A stretch of 40,143 nucleotides of DNA, taken from NCBI GenBank assembly GCA_002897735.1, contig BDTW01000053.1:1-40143 (forward strand). The letters are read 5' to 3'. Shown one piece after another: positions 26,767 to 36,700 of the stretch (position 1 is its first letter; each line of letters opens with the position of its first letter). Both the position numbers and the translations under genes were made by a program. The stretch is from a bacterium BMS3Bbin13 (GTDB lineage: Bacteria; Pseudomonadota; Gammaproteobacteria; 21-64-14). Below the pieces are notes generated by a model. The model had not been told where the DNA came from, made no database searches, and worked only from the letters and a program-made list of their open reading frames with translations.

Positions 26767-27027
26767 CAGTCACAGTCACCAGTCAGTTCGACGCCGCCTA
26801 CGGCCTAACGCACATAACCTATTGATTCAACGGAAACTGAATCCCAAAACTTGAGTTACTATCTCACCTCGTATGGCGCAAACTTTGGTATTCTTTCATA
26901 GGTAAATGCCCTTCCCTTGGCAGAGATCGGAGATTCACAGGCGACCGCACTATGGTCAAACCCGGGTGAGTCCCCCGGCATAGCCGGGGCATACCTCCAC
27001 CGAGCCGGCGCTAAAACGGATTCCAAA
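26767..27027. other. A+T-rich upstream region of the helicase gene
   Basis: After the P2 palindrome come short repeats of AGTCAC, then from about 26810 to 26910 a clearly A+T-richer stretch than the rest of the window, likely to hold the helicase promoter. I could not fix -35 and -10 boxes. A reading frame continuous with the helicase opens at a TTG at 26917, but these 37 codons do not look coding. Confidence 0.4.
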
Positions 27028-29886
27028 ATGAAACTGCTCGTATACTCCGGTCTCGATACCGATTCGATCCCCGGTTACGCGAAACTCGCGGCCTTTCTCG
27101 AGCGGGGCGACTTCCGCTCCGCCGAGGTCAAGAAGATCAGCGGAAACCTCTACCGCGCTCGGCTCAACCATACCGACCGCTTGCTGTTCTCGATCTACCG
27201 ACATGGGGACGAGCGCTACGCCCTGATCCTCGAGCACGTCCCGCACCACGCGTATGCCCACTCCCGCTTCCTCGCGCACGGTGCGAAGATCGATGGTTCG
27301 AAGATCCCGGTCGCCGATGCGGCCGATGCCGAGACCGCACCACAGCTCGGCTACGTCAATCCCCGCCTCAGTCATTTTCACCTGCTCGACAAGATTCTCT
27401 CCTTCGATGACGCACAGGAGGCGGTCTACCGACAGCCGGAGCCCCTGATCGTCATCGGCTCGGCCGGCAGCGGCAAGACGGCGATCACCCTGGAGAAGAT
27501 GCGCGGAGTCTCCGGCCACCTGCTCTACGTCACCCGCTCGGCGTTCCTCGCGCAGAATGCGCGCGCACTCTATTACGCCCATGGTTATGATCGCGACGAT
27601 CAGGAGATCGACTTTCTATCCTTTCGTGAGTATCTCGAAAGCATCCACGTCCCGCAGGGTCGGGAGATCACGCCGCCGGCCTTCGCCGACTGGCTGGCGC
27701 GCCGACGCCCGTCGCGCGCCGTACGCGACGCGCATCGTCTGTTCGAGGAGTTCCAGGGGGCGATCACGGGCGCCGATGTGACCCGCCCGTACCTTTCGCG
27801 CGAAGAGTACCTCGGGCTCGGTGTGCGCCAGTCGATCTTCCCCGTCGAGGACCGGGCGGTAGTCTATGATCTGTTCGAAAAATACCTGTGTCTTCTCCGC
27901 GACGGGAACTGGTTCGATCCGAACCTCATCAGCCACGAATGGCTCGCCCGGGTCGAGCCGTGTTACGACTTCGTGGTCGTCGACGAGGTCCAGGACCTGA
28001 CCAACGTGCAATTGCGGTTGATCCTCGGGGCCCTGCACGATGCACGCCGTTTCCTGCTGTGTGGTGATGCCAACCAAGTCGTGCACCCGAATTTCTTCTC
28101 CTGGGCCAAGGTCAAAACGCTGTTCTGGCAGGCTCGTGATACAGCGGAGGCGGAAGCGACGGCACCGGCCGATCTCATCCGCATCCTCAACTCCAATTTC
28201 CGAAACTCGCCCCAGGTCACGGAGGTGGCGAACCGGCTGCTTCGCATCAAACAGCTACGCTACGGTTCCGTGGACCGCGAAAGCAACTATTTGGTCACCA
28301 GCCGCGGCCCCACTCGCGGGCGGGCCGTGCTGCTCGAGGGCGGCGAGGCGCTCGAGCGGGACCTCGACGAACGCACCGCTCAGTCGGCGCGCTTCGCGAT
28401 TCTCGTGCTGCACCCCGAACAGAAACCCGAGGTGCGCCGGCGCTTCCACACACCACTGGTCTTCTCGGTGCAGGAGGCCAAGGGCCTGGAATACGAAAAT
28501 GTATTGCTTTACCACTTCGTCTCGACCGAGGCAAAGCGCTTCGCGGAGGTCTCCGGGGAATTGACGGGGGACGATCTTACCGGCGAGTTGCGCTACGCCC
28601 GGGCCAGAGACAAAAGCAACAAGTCGCTCGAGGTGTACAAGTTCTACATCAATTCTCTGTATGTCGCGGTGACCCGCGCGGTGCGCAATCTCTACCTCCT
28701 CGAGTCCCACACCGACCACCCGCTGCTACGGCTGCTCGGTCTCGGGCGCTCGCACGGTGCGGCCGCCGACATTGAAGAACCGCAGCACTCCAGCCTCGAC
28801 GAATGGCGGCGCGAGGCACAGCGCCTTGCCCTGCAGGGCAAGGAGGAACAGGCCGAGGAGATCCGCAATCAGATTCTTCACCAACACGAAGTACCGTGGA
28901 AGGTGCTCGACGAGGAAACGGTCGCCGCGTTGCGCCGGCGAGCCTTGGAGGGCGGCGACAAGGCGGCGTCCATCCAACTCCTCGAATACGCCATCACCTA
29001 TAGGGATCGGGACCTCATAGAGTCGCTGGCACGGGTCGGCGTCGGTGCCGCCCGCCGCCTGGACAAGGCCGCCAAGGTACTGGAAAGCAAGTACCACCAA
29101 GCCTACCGGTACAACAATCCAGTGGCCGTGCTGCGCGAAGTCGATCGCTATGGTCCGGATTTTCGCAACCCCCTGGGCCGGACCCCGTTGATGATCGCAA
29201 GCCTGGTGGGCAACGCCGCGCTGATCGAACGCCTGCTGGAACGCGGTGCCGATCGCTCGCCGGTGGACGCCAACGGACTCGATGCGTACCAGATCGCGTT
29301 GCTTCAAACCTGCACGCAACCGCGCTACGCCCGTACACGACTGGCGGAGGTCCACCGCCTGCTGGCCCCCGACACGCTCGACCTACAGGTGGATGAGCGT
29401 CTGGTCAAGCTCGATCGGCGCAGCATGGAGTATCTCATGCTTAACCTCGCGATGGCGCTGTTCTACGTGCGCCTGCGCGAAAACCTCGAACATGCGGGAC
29501 GTTTCCTCAGCGCCGGGGACTTCGAGCAGGCCCTGGCCCACTTCCCCGAGGAGGTCGTCGCGCAGCGGCGCAAGCGCCGGGCATACATTTCTTCCATCCT
29601 CTCCAAGAACGAGGTCTCGCGTACGGGGCCCTATAATCGCAAACTGTTCCGTCGCATACGCCACGGGCAATACCTGCCGAACCCCGCCCTGTCGTTGCGC
29701 GTGCGCGGGCACTGGGAGCCGATCTACGGGAGGGTGCGCCTCGAGCGACTCGGCGAAGCCGCCGCTTCGCTTCGCGCGCATCTCGCCACTCCGGTGGCGG
29801 CCTCTCCCGGAGCGCGGCCCTCGTCGCACGCGGTGGAACCGCAACCGCCCGATCCGGCCGAGCCGGATCTGCTCCAGGATCTGTAG
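27028..29886 (+). CDS. SF1 (UvrD/Rep-like) helicase with ankyrin-type repeat
   Basis: The protein has 952 residues from the ATG at 27028. Residues 1-95 (KKISGNLYRARLNHTDRLLF, then SIYRHGDERYALILEHVPHH) resemble the small RelE/ParE toxin fold, as an N-terminal module. Helicase motifs follow: Walker A GSAGSGKT 144-151, Walker B VVVDEVQD 316-323, GDANQVVHPN, motif IV NSNFRNSPQV, motif V SVQEAKGLEYENVLL 480-494 and motif VI YVAVTRAVRN 545-554. The segment at about 711-760 has one clear ankyrin-type repeat (GRTPLMIASLVGNAALIERL, then LERGADRSPVDANG). The C-terminal 200 residues are helical and basic with a Pro-rich end. It should be an ATP-driven DNA translocase. No nuclease motif is seen. It stands alone between duplicated repeats and beside Wadjet, so a role in defence is inferred. 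I do not recognise a named family. Confidence 0.85.
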   Translation: MKLLVYSGLDTDSIPGYAKLAAFLERGDFRSAEVKKISGNLYRARLNHTDRLLFSIYRHGDERYALILEHVPHHAYAHSRFLAHGAKIDGSKIPVADAADAETAPQLGYVNPRLSHFHLLDKILSFDDAQEAVYRQPEPLIVIGSAGSGKTAITLEKMRGVSGHLLYVTRSAFLAQNARALYYAHGYDRDDQEIDFLSFREYLESIHVPQGREITPPAFADWLARRRPSRAVRDAHRLFEEFQGAITGADVTRPYLSREEYLGLGVRQSIFPVEDRAVVYDLFEKYLCLLRDGNWFDPNLISHEWLARVEPCYDFVVVDEVQDLTNVQLRLILGALHDARRFLLCGDANQVVHPNFFSWAKVKTLFWQARDTAEAEATAPADLIRILNSNFRNSPQVTEVANRLLRIKQLRYGSVDRESNYLVTSRGPTRGRAVLLEGGEALERDLDERTAQSARFAILVLHPEQKPEVRRRFHTPLVFSVQEAKGLEYENVLLYHFVSTEAKRFAEVSGELTGDDLTGELRYARARDKSNKSLEVYKFYINSLYVAVTRAVRNLYLLESHTDHPLLRLLGLGRSHGAAADIEEPQHSSLDEWRREAQRLALQGKEEQAEEIRNQILHQHEVPWKVLDEETVAALRRRALEGGDKAASIQLLEYAITYRDRDLIESLARVGVGAARRLDKAAKVLESKYHQAYRYNNPVAVLREVDRYGPDFRNPLGRTPLMIASLVGNAALIERLLERGADRSPVDANGLDAYQIALLQTCTQPRYARTRLAEVHRLLAPDTLDLQVDERLVKLDRRSMEYLMLNLAMALFYVRLRENLEHAGRFLSAGDFEQALAHFPEEVVAQRRKRRAYISSILSKNEVSRTGPYNRKLFRRIRHGQYLPNPALSLRVRGHWEPIYGRVRLERLGEAAASLRAHLATPVAASPGARPSSHAVEPQPPDPAEPDLLQDL

Positions 29887-29942
29887 TCGCACCCGGTCAG
29901 CACGCGCAGGGACTCCACACGGGCCGAGCACCTCGTTCACGC

Positions 29943-30002
29943 CTCCCCTTCCGGGCCGCTCCGCGGCGCAAACAGATGGGTGACACCGCAGAGCGGTGTC
30001 AC
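29943..30002. repeat. Right copy of the spacer-P2 unit
   Basis: CTCCCCTTCCGGGCCGCTCC onward repeats the left spacer (26708-26743) with a few differences, then P2 recurs exactly at 29980-30002. It is a direct repeat of the left spacer-P2 unit and closes the helicase segment on its right. Confidence 0.8.
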
Positions 30003-30011
30003 CCGTCAGCG

Positions 30012-30169
30012 GCGCAACGCCGGCGCTCGCGGAGATCCGCCGCCGTACCGCGCAACGACTCGCGCGCCTGCCCGCGCCGCTGCGTGCGATGCACCCGACC
30101 GTACCCTACCCGGTTGGAGATCCCGGTCTCAAGGCACTCGCGCGACGCATGGACGAGACGCAACCGTAA
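30012..30169 (+). pseudogene. Duplicated 3' end of pncB
   Basis: This stretch matches pncB 26458-26618 along its whole length, with about nine in ten bases equal by eye and one 3-base deletion that keeps the frame. Read in the pncB frame it gives ATPALAEIRRRTAQRLARLP through LKALARRMDETQP and ends in TAA at 30167-30169. Homology continues after the stop (AGCCGGTCGC). There is no start and no catalytic part. The two copies are 3,554 bases apart and flank the helicase gene. Confidence 0.85.
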
Positions 30170-30223
30170 TCGCCGGGAAAACAGCCGGTCGCCTGGACCC
30201 TCGGACACCTCACCCTCTCCCTC

Positions 30224-30246
30224 GTGACACCGCTCTGCGGTGTCAC
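30224..30246. repeat. Right copy of palindrome P1
   Basis: An exact copy of the left P1 (26685-26707), again preceded by CCCTC and followed by GTCTCCC. It follows the pncB fragment, as P1 follows pncB on the left. About 50 bases later jetD ends on the other strand. Confidence 0.85.
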
Positions 30247-30295
30247 GTCTCCCCCCTTTCGAGTGCGTTGAAACCGTTCCGGACGGATCCCTTAC

Positions 30296-31498
30296 TTACT
30301 CACCGGTTGACGTATCGGGGACATACGCCTCCTGATCGACAAAACGGGCCGAACGGCGAAGAAACGGCAGCAGCCGGGTGTCCGCAAAACGGCAACCCGT
30401 CCCACCCGCCGGGACCTGTTGTTCGCCCTTGCGCACATCTTCATCGGGCCCGTGTCCTTCCCCCCGTTCCGCGCGGGCGAGAAGCGCCCGATAGCCGGGC
30501 TGCCAAGCCCGGGTGCCGGGGAACACGTCGCGCAATGCGCGCAGGATCTCCATGGCGGAAAAATCGAGATCGCCGAAGAACCATGTCTCCAGCGGGCATG
30601 GGACATCCGTCCAGGCGCGGGCCAAACGTTCGACACCTTCCGGATGGGATGCCAAGGAGGCATGCATCGACACCCCCTCGGGGCTGCGCAGCCGCTTGGC
30701 GGCGCCCATGAAACCCGAGATCCAGACCACGGCCATCCGTTCCGGATCGACACCTGGCAGACGGTTCTTTACCGCGCTGTGGTAGGTGGTCTCGTTTTCG
30801 ATGAGCAGCACGCTCTCCCACGCCGGCCCCGGCACATGTATATTGATCAGTATCGGTTTTTCGGGGAAGGCGTCCGGATCACCGACCAGTCGGGTCAGGG
30901 CCTCGCGGCGCGCATCCAGCAGTTTCGAGATGCCCCAGAATGCCGCGGCGGACGCTTCGCGCAGATACAGGGAAGGATCCAGCTTCGTCAAATCGGCGAG
31001 CCGCTCCACCACCCGGGCGGCCGAACGACCCGCCACCCGGATGGGTTGGTGCCGAAAACCCGACAACCGCGCCTCCGAGAGGGCGAAGCGGCCTTCGAGT
31101 GCCGCCGACCATTGCTCCCGCCACGATCCTTGCCCCGCGGGGCGATCGATCGCCCCGCGGATCACCGCCTCACCTTCCGCGGTCAGGACGATCTGCGGTT
31201 CGGTCTCATAGGGGGGGACATTCGCCGCCCACCGCTTTGGCCCCCTCAACTCGATCCAGCCCCTCTTGGCAACGGCCTCCAGCAATTCCCAGGCGAACTC
31301 CCGATCGGGTGTCTCTGCGCGGTCGAAAAAGACGGGGGTCTTGTCCGGTTTGAGCCGCAGTCGGGGCGGGCGCTCGCGCTGCGCCATGGGCTGGCGGTCC
31401 ACCAGGTCGATCAGCCGGTGCAGCACGTCGGCAATGCCCGGTTCGCCCGCCCAACGCCTCAGCACATCCACCGTATCGTCGTTGTTCCCATCGCCCAC
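30296..31498 (-). CDS. jetD: Wadjet nuclease subunit JetD (divergent)
   Basis: The protein has 400 residues from the GTG at 31496-31498, with GGGAGG about ten bases upstream. Residues 60-200 form the N-terminal winged-helix and linker region. The C-terminal half is the Toprim-fold domain of the DUF2220 type: LLIENETTYHS with Glu234 or Glu236 and FFGDLDFSAMEI with Asp310 and Asp312 as metal ligands, matching the Topo VI-A-like nuclease site of JetD. JetD cuts plasmid DNA that the JetABC motor has sensed as a small closed circle. In the usual Wadjet operon jetD is the fourth gene on the same strand; here it is divergent from jetA across an 87-base shared promoter region. Confidence 0.88.
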   Translation of the reverse strand: MGDGNNDDTVDVLRRWAGEPGIADVLHRLIDLVDRQPMAQRERPPRLRLKPDKTPVFFDRAETPDREFAWELLEAVAKRGWIELRGPKRWAANVPPYETEPQIVLTAEGEAVIRGAIDRPAGQGSWREQWSAALEGRFALSEARLSGFRHQPIRVAGRSAARVVERLADLTKLDPSLYLREASAAAFWGISKLLDARREALTRLVGDPDAFPEKPILINIHVPGPAWESVLLIENETTYHSAVKNRLPGVDPERMAVVWISGFMGAAKRLRSPEGVSMHASLASHPEGVERLARAWTDVPCPLETWFFGDLDFSAMEILRALRDVFPGTRAWQPGYRALLARAERGEGHGPDEDVRKGEQQVPAGGTGCRFADTRLLPFLRRSARFVDQEAYVPDTSTGE

Positions 31499-31585
31499 AG
31501 GCGCGCGCCTCCCGACCCGGCGGAGATTCGGCCGCCAAGCGAAATCAGGTATGCTTTGCCAAGGATATCAGCATCCGGGGTTTCC
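31499..31585. promoter_or_regulatory. Shared promoter region of jetD and jetABC
   Basis: The 87 bases between the divergent GTG starts of jetD and jetA must hold both promoters. On the plus strand TATGCT at about 31550 is a possible -10 box, but no good -35 is visible. G-rich Shine-Dalgarno runs lie before both starts. No operator-like dyad stands out. Confidence 0.4.
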
Positions 31586-33046
31586 GTGGACGCACTGTTC
31601 GACATTATCGATTCCGGTTTCTTCAAGCCACTGACCGGCAAGTACCGCGGGCTGTTCGCCGCCTGCATCACCGCCCTGTTCGAGCGGCTGCACGGCCCCT
31701 ATGCCGACTACCGTGTCAATGTCACCTACGGCGAACTACGGGATCTCTTCCAGCCCCTGGTCGCCGCGAGCCCGAACGACGCCACCGATGGGGACGCCGA
31801 CGAAGAGTTGGACCCGACGGGAAAAGAGTCGGACCGGGTCCGCACCGTAATCTGCCGCCTGACGGAGACCGGCTGGCTTGAGACACGCCTGGACAAAGGC
31901 ACCATGGTTTCGGTCTATGGCCTGACCCAGACCGGAAAGACCTTGGCCGATACCCTTTACCGCCTGCAGGGCGGCGGTATGCGCACTATCCGGCGCAATG
32001 TGCGTTACACCCGCAATTCCCTCGAGGCCTATGTTCGCAGCGAGGGACGGGAACCCTATGAACTGTTGGACGCCTTCGACGCCGCCCAGCGCATCATGTC
32101 GGATCTCAGCGACGACATCGACGCACTGGAATCGCAGCGCCGCAAACTCACCGAAGACGTGGCACGCAGCCAGGGCGAAGGGGTGGCGGAGATCCTGCGC
32201 GAGTTGCGCCTGCGACTTCCGGAGGTAACCCGCAAGTTCACGGTGGAGTCCGTCGTCCAGTACCGCAGTCACATCGAAACCCTGCTGGACGGGATCCTGT
32301 ATTGGCCGCCGGAGCGGCGGGAGAAGGCGGACTCGGCCCTGTTACAGGCCCAGCCGCTGCTGATCCGGGAACTCGCGACGGGCGAAGCCCCCCTGCTGTG
32401 GCTGACCGGCGCCATCCGCGACCGGGTGACCGTCGCCATGGACGTGAAGATGCCGGAGCTGCGCGAGGCGGTCTCCAACTTCGGCCGTCGCATCCAACTC
32501 ATCGTCATGCAACAGTCGGCCCTGGCCACTCAGGGCCGGGATACCGCCGCCCGACTCATTGAGCGGCTAACGGTGCGGTCCCGGGAGGAACAGGACTCTC
32601 TGCTCCACCGGATGGCCGATGCCATGTTTCCCCGGTGGGTGCGACTGCCCGATCCGGGACGGATCCGGGTGGGAGAGCGTGCGGCGCGGCGGCGGCCCAT
32701 CGATACCGGTCTGGCACACCCGCGCCTGACCCGGGAGGAACGCCGCAACGCCTATATCCAACAGATGCTGGAGACCGCTTTTGCACTGACCGAGGCGGAC
32801 ATCGACCGTTATGTCCTGGATCAGATGGGTGCGGCAAGGGCCATGAGCCTGCGCCATTTCAACGTAAAAAAGGCCCTGGATCTGCTGGCGCTGAGCCATA
32901 GCATCGAGATCACGACACACCCCGATTCCGGCGACGAGTGGGACGTCGCCCCCGACTATGACGACACAGGGGAAATACGCCGGTTCGATACCGGCTACGG
33001 CCGCATGCAGGCCTTCACCCTCAGGCGCCGGAGCCGGACGCCATGA
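31586..33046 (+). CDS. jetA: Wadjet kleisin-like subunit JetA
   Basis: The protein has 486 residues from the GTG at 31586, preceded by CCGGGG. It starts with a winged-helix segment (VDALFDIIDSGFFKPLTGKYRGL) of the JetA family formerly called DUF5716, has YGLTQTGKTLADTLYRL, a long helical middle and a C-terminal winged helix (ADIDRYVLDQMGAARAMSLRHFNVKKALDLLAL). By analogy to MukF it bridges the two heads of the JetC dimer and carries JetB. It looks unlike the DUF3375 JetA of type I systems; the subtype is not certain. A much longer upstream frame is the shadow of jetD. The stop overlaps the jetB start as ATGA. Confidence 0.85.
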   Translation: MDALFDIIDSGFFKPLTGKYRGLFAACITALFERLHGPYADYRVNVTYGELRDLFQPLVAASPNDATDGDADEELDPTGKESDRVRTVICRLTETGWLETRLDKGTMVSVYGLTQTGKTLADTLYRLQGGGMRTIRRNVRYTRNSLEAYVRSEGREPYELLDAFDAAQRIMSDLSDDIDALESQRRKLTEDVARSQGEGVAEILRELRLRLPEVTRKFTVESVVQYRSHIETLLDGILYWPPERREKADSALLQAQPLLIRELATGEAPLLWLTGAIRDRVTVAMDVKMPELREAVSNFGRRIQLIVMQQSALATQGRDTAARLIERLTVRSREEQDSLLHRMADAMFPRWVRLPDPGRIRVGERAARRRPIDTGLAHPRLTREERRNAYIQQMLETAFALTEADIDRYVLDQMGAARAMSLRHFNVKKALDLLALSHSIEITTHPDSGDEWDVAPDYDDTGEIRRFDTGYGRMQAFTLRRRSRTP

Positions 33047-33726
33047 GCCGTTTCATCGACACCTTCCACGAAGAACTGGAGCGCACTCCCCTGCACGGCC
33101 TGCGCCCGTTCCAGGCGGTCATCCACCGGTTGCTGGCCCACGGCATCCTTGTCGCGGACGATTCGCAGACCGAGCGCCAACAATACGAGCAGTCGGTTTC
33201 CGCTTTCCCCCTGCTGCGGGACTGGTTCGAGATCGCCGGCCTGCGCCTCGAACACTACCGGGAATTCCGTTATCTGCGCCTGTATCCGCCCAACGCGCGC
33301 ATTCCCGGCGTCCACCAGGACGAGGAGGAGCACAGCGACGCCGCCGTCCTGCGCGAACGCTACAGCCCCATGGAAGCCCGTCTTCTGCTGGTGCTGCGCG
33401 CCCTCTACGATCAAGCGCTCACCCTGGGCAACCTGGGCGACAAGGGCGAGGCCGGCCTGCCCCTGGGGGATGTGTTCACCGCCATGATCACCATGTCGAA
33501 CACCCCCATGCCGGAGGCCGCCGGCGAGCGCGACCGCCTGTTCAAACGCATGAAACGACTCAAGGCCATCGACTACGTTTCCGGCGATGCGCCCGAATCG
33601 GAACGCTGGATCGCCATCCGCCCCATGATCACCACCCTCGTGAGCGGCGACCTGCTGGCCGACGCCATCCGGCGACTGGAAGGCGCGCAGGCGGAAGACC
33701 CGACGGCGGACGACGATGCGCATTGA
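33043..33726 (+). CDS. jetB: Wadjet subunit JetB (DUF4194)
   Basis: The protein has 227 residues. It matches the DUF4194 type of small winged-helix protein: FQAVIHRLLAHGILVADD near the start, RLEHYREFRYLRLYPP with an acidic YSPMEARLLLVLRALYDQAL helix, then LFKRMKRLKAIDYV and the end WIAIRPMITTLVSGDLL. By analogy to MukE it sits on JetA in the SMC complex. Start overlaps jetA by 4 bases and the stop overlaps jetC by 11, so all three are translated together. Confidence 0.88.
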   Translation: MSRFIDTFHEELERTPLHGLRPFQAVIHRLLAHGILVADDSQTERQQYEQSVSAFPLLRDWFEIAGLRLEHYREFRYLRLYPPNARIPGVHQDEEEHSDAAVLRERYSPMEARLLLVLRALYDQALTLGNLGDKGEAGLPLGDVFTAMITMSNTPMPEAAGERDRLFKRMKRLKAIDYVSGDAPESERWIAIRPMITTLVSGDLLADAIRRLEGAQAEDPTADDDAH

Positions 33727-36700
33727 CCGGGTAATCATCATCAACTGGGGCACCCTGCCCAACCGCGAATACGCGATGGGACCGCTGACCCTGTTCACCG
33801 GCGGAAACGGTACCGGCAAGACCACCCTGGCCGATGCGATCCAGACGGTGATGACGGCGGCACGCGACACCTTCTACAAGTTCAACCCCGGCCAGGACGA
33901 GAGTTCTCAGCGCGGCCGCTACGGCAAGGTGCCGCGCACCCTCGCCTCCTATGTGCTCGGCGCCGACCGCAACAAGCTGGCCCGACCCACCAGCGCCCAC
34001 GGCTACGTGGCGCTGGTGTTCCGCACCACGGCGGGCGTCGAGGCCGACGGCGATCCGTTCACCGCCCTGATCGGTGTGTCCGCCGACCTCGGCACCGACG
34101 GCAAGCGGCGGGCACCCCGGACCATCGACCAAGTCAACCTTATCCTGACGGGCGTCGCCCTGAAGCAGGGGGACCTCGTGACGGACGAGGGGGCGGGACG
34201 GCAGGACCGCATCGTTCCCGTCGAGAAGATCGAGAACCATCTGAAGGTACGCTTCGGCTCCAGGGCGGTCCGGGGCTTCCGTGACAAGATCGGCTACCTC
34301 AAGACCCTGTGGGGCTACCTGCGCAACTGCAACGGCATGGCGATCAGCGAACTGGAGGCGGCCCAGGCCACGCGCACCTGGTCGCGGCTGATGGCGCACA
34401 GCCCCATCGGGTCCATCAACGATTTCGTGCGCCACGAAATCCTCGAGCGGCGCGACGTGGCCGGCGATCTGGACCACATGATCCAGTCGGTGCAGACCTT
34501 CAACCAGCTCAAGCAGCAGGCGGCGGAACTCGAAGCCCGGATCGAAACGCTGCGCCGGATCGAACAGTACGGCACGCAGATCGAGCGCGGCTACAGGGCG
34601 CTTGTGGAAAAACGCCTGCTGCTGGCCGAGGTGGAACGGTTCGAACTGGAGCGACGGCGCGAGCAGGCGCAGGAACGGATAGAGACCTTCCGGCAGGAGC
34701 AGCACCGGCTGGGACAGCGGCGCACCATCTTGAAGAGCGAACTGGAACAGGCCGACGACACACGCATCCGCCTGGAAGCCGAACGCGGCGGCCATCCCGT
34801 ACTGATCCAAAAGCGCGATCTGGAGCGGACCCTCGAGGAAAATCGGAACCTGCAAAGAGAGCGGGTCACCGGACTGCTCGTCGCGTTACAGAACCTGCAA
34901 GGGAAACTCGACACCCTGGACCAATTGGCCGTCCTGGCCCCGGAACTGCGCAGCGATACCCAACTCGCCGACGGCGTCGCCGCCATCCGGAGCCGTGCCG
35001 CGCCCCTGTCCGCACTCGACCTCGGCGGCTTCCGGCGGCAGTTGCAGCAAACGATCGCCCGGGAAGAAAGCCTCTACGACCCCGCCCCCTTCGCCGCCTT
35101 CGCCGAACGGGCCGGCGGCGTGCACATCGACGACCTGCTGGCCGAAATCCGTGCGCAGGTGGCCAATCGGGACGGACTCCATGACAAGACCCTGCTGTCA
35201 CGGCAACGACTGGTCGACGAGCACCAACGGCTGTCCGAGGCCCTCACGGAAACCGAAAAACAGCTCGGACGGCTCCGCCGGGGCGAGCAGCCCCTGCCGC
35301 CGGCAACGGCCGCGGCCCTGGAGATCATACGGGAGGAGCAGCCCGGCGCACGGCCCCGCGTCCTGTGCGAACTGGTCGAGATGTCCGCGGGCCGGGAGGA
35401 CTGGCAGCCGGTCATCGAGGCCTACCTGGGCGGAAACCGCTTCGTCATCCTGGTGGAACCCGACTACGAATCCGGCACCACCCGGCTGCTGAAACAGCAG
35501 GGGCTGCACCGCTGCAAAATCGTCCAGGGCGAACATGCCCGCAAGGATGCCGCCCACCGTTCCGTCGAACCCAACACCCTGGTGAACTGCCTCAAGGTGG
35601 ACGACCCCACCGCCCTGGCCTATCTGCTGGGCAACTACGGAAACGTCAAACTGACCGGCGACATGGAGACCCTGCGCTGGACGCCCCGCGGCATCATGAA
35701 AGAGGGCTTCGCATCCGGCGGCTACACCCAGTTCCCCTGCCTGGCGCGCAGGGATGACATGGTATTCGGACACAAGGCCCGGGAATACCGGATCGAAAGC
35801 CTGCTGCAGAAAAAGCAGGAAACAGAGAAGGAACTGGCGCAAATCGACGAGCGGTTGGGCGCTCTCGGCAGGTTGTCGGACTGCCTGCAAACCCTGAAGA
35901 CCGATACCGTCCTGGAAGAGACGGCCATCACGCTCTACGACAATGCGGAACAGATGGCGCGGATCAGGGAACAGATCGCCGGGCTGGACCTGCGCGGTGC
36001 GGAGCCCCTGGAACAACGTTACCAAGCCGCACGGGTACAGATCGAACGTTTGAAAAAAGAACAGGAAGCCGCGATCCATCGTGAAGGTGAAATCGCAAAG
36101 GAGCTTCAATACCTCCACGAACAACTGGAACAATGTACGGGGGAACTGACGGCCGCCGGGAAGCGGCTGGAGACCGCCCGCGAGCGGGTTCGCGGGCTTT
36201 CCCGCCCCGACAAGGACTACGACGCGGACGACATCGTCGCCAAGATCGCCGCCCGGGCCCGCGGCGGCACCCATGAGGCGGAATCGCTGACGGCGCAAAT
36301 CGAACAGGAAGAACGGCAATTCAACGGCTACTGGCCGAACTACCGCGCCCTGATTCGGGAATACAACGGACAGGGCCACGCCCGCGACGAATCCGTCACC
36401 CTGCCTCTCCAGGCGCTCGAGGTGAACACCCTGAGGGGCAACGACGACTTCTTCCTGTTCATGTCAATCCAGCATGGGGTCCGCGCACGCCTCCACGTTC
36501 TCGAATCCTCCATCCTGATCGCCATCAGCGAACAGCTCGAGGGCATCAAGCAGGAGATCGACAAGGCGGTCACCAACGATTTCGTCAACTTGGTGATGGA
36601 CAACATTCGCAAGGGGGAACAGCAGATCCGCGACCTCAACCAGACCCTGAAACAACACCGGTTCGGCGACGAGGAGTTCGAATTCGTTGCGCATCCGCGG

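Noticed and set aside
30419-31585. 389 codons upstream of jetA in the same frame
   Set aside because: Overlaps jetD entirely on the other strand. JetA-like sequence begins only at the GTG at 31586, which has a Shine-Dalgarno.
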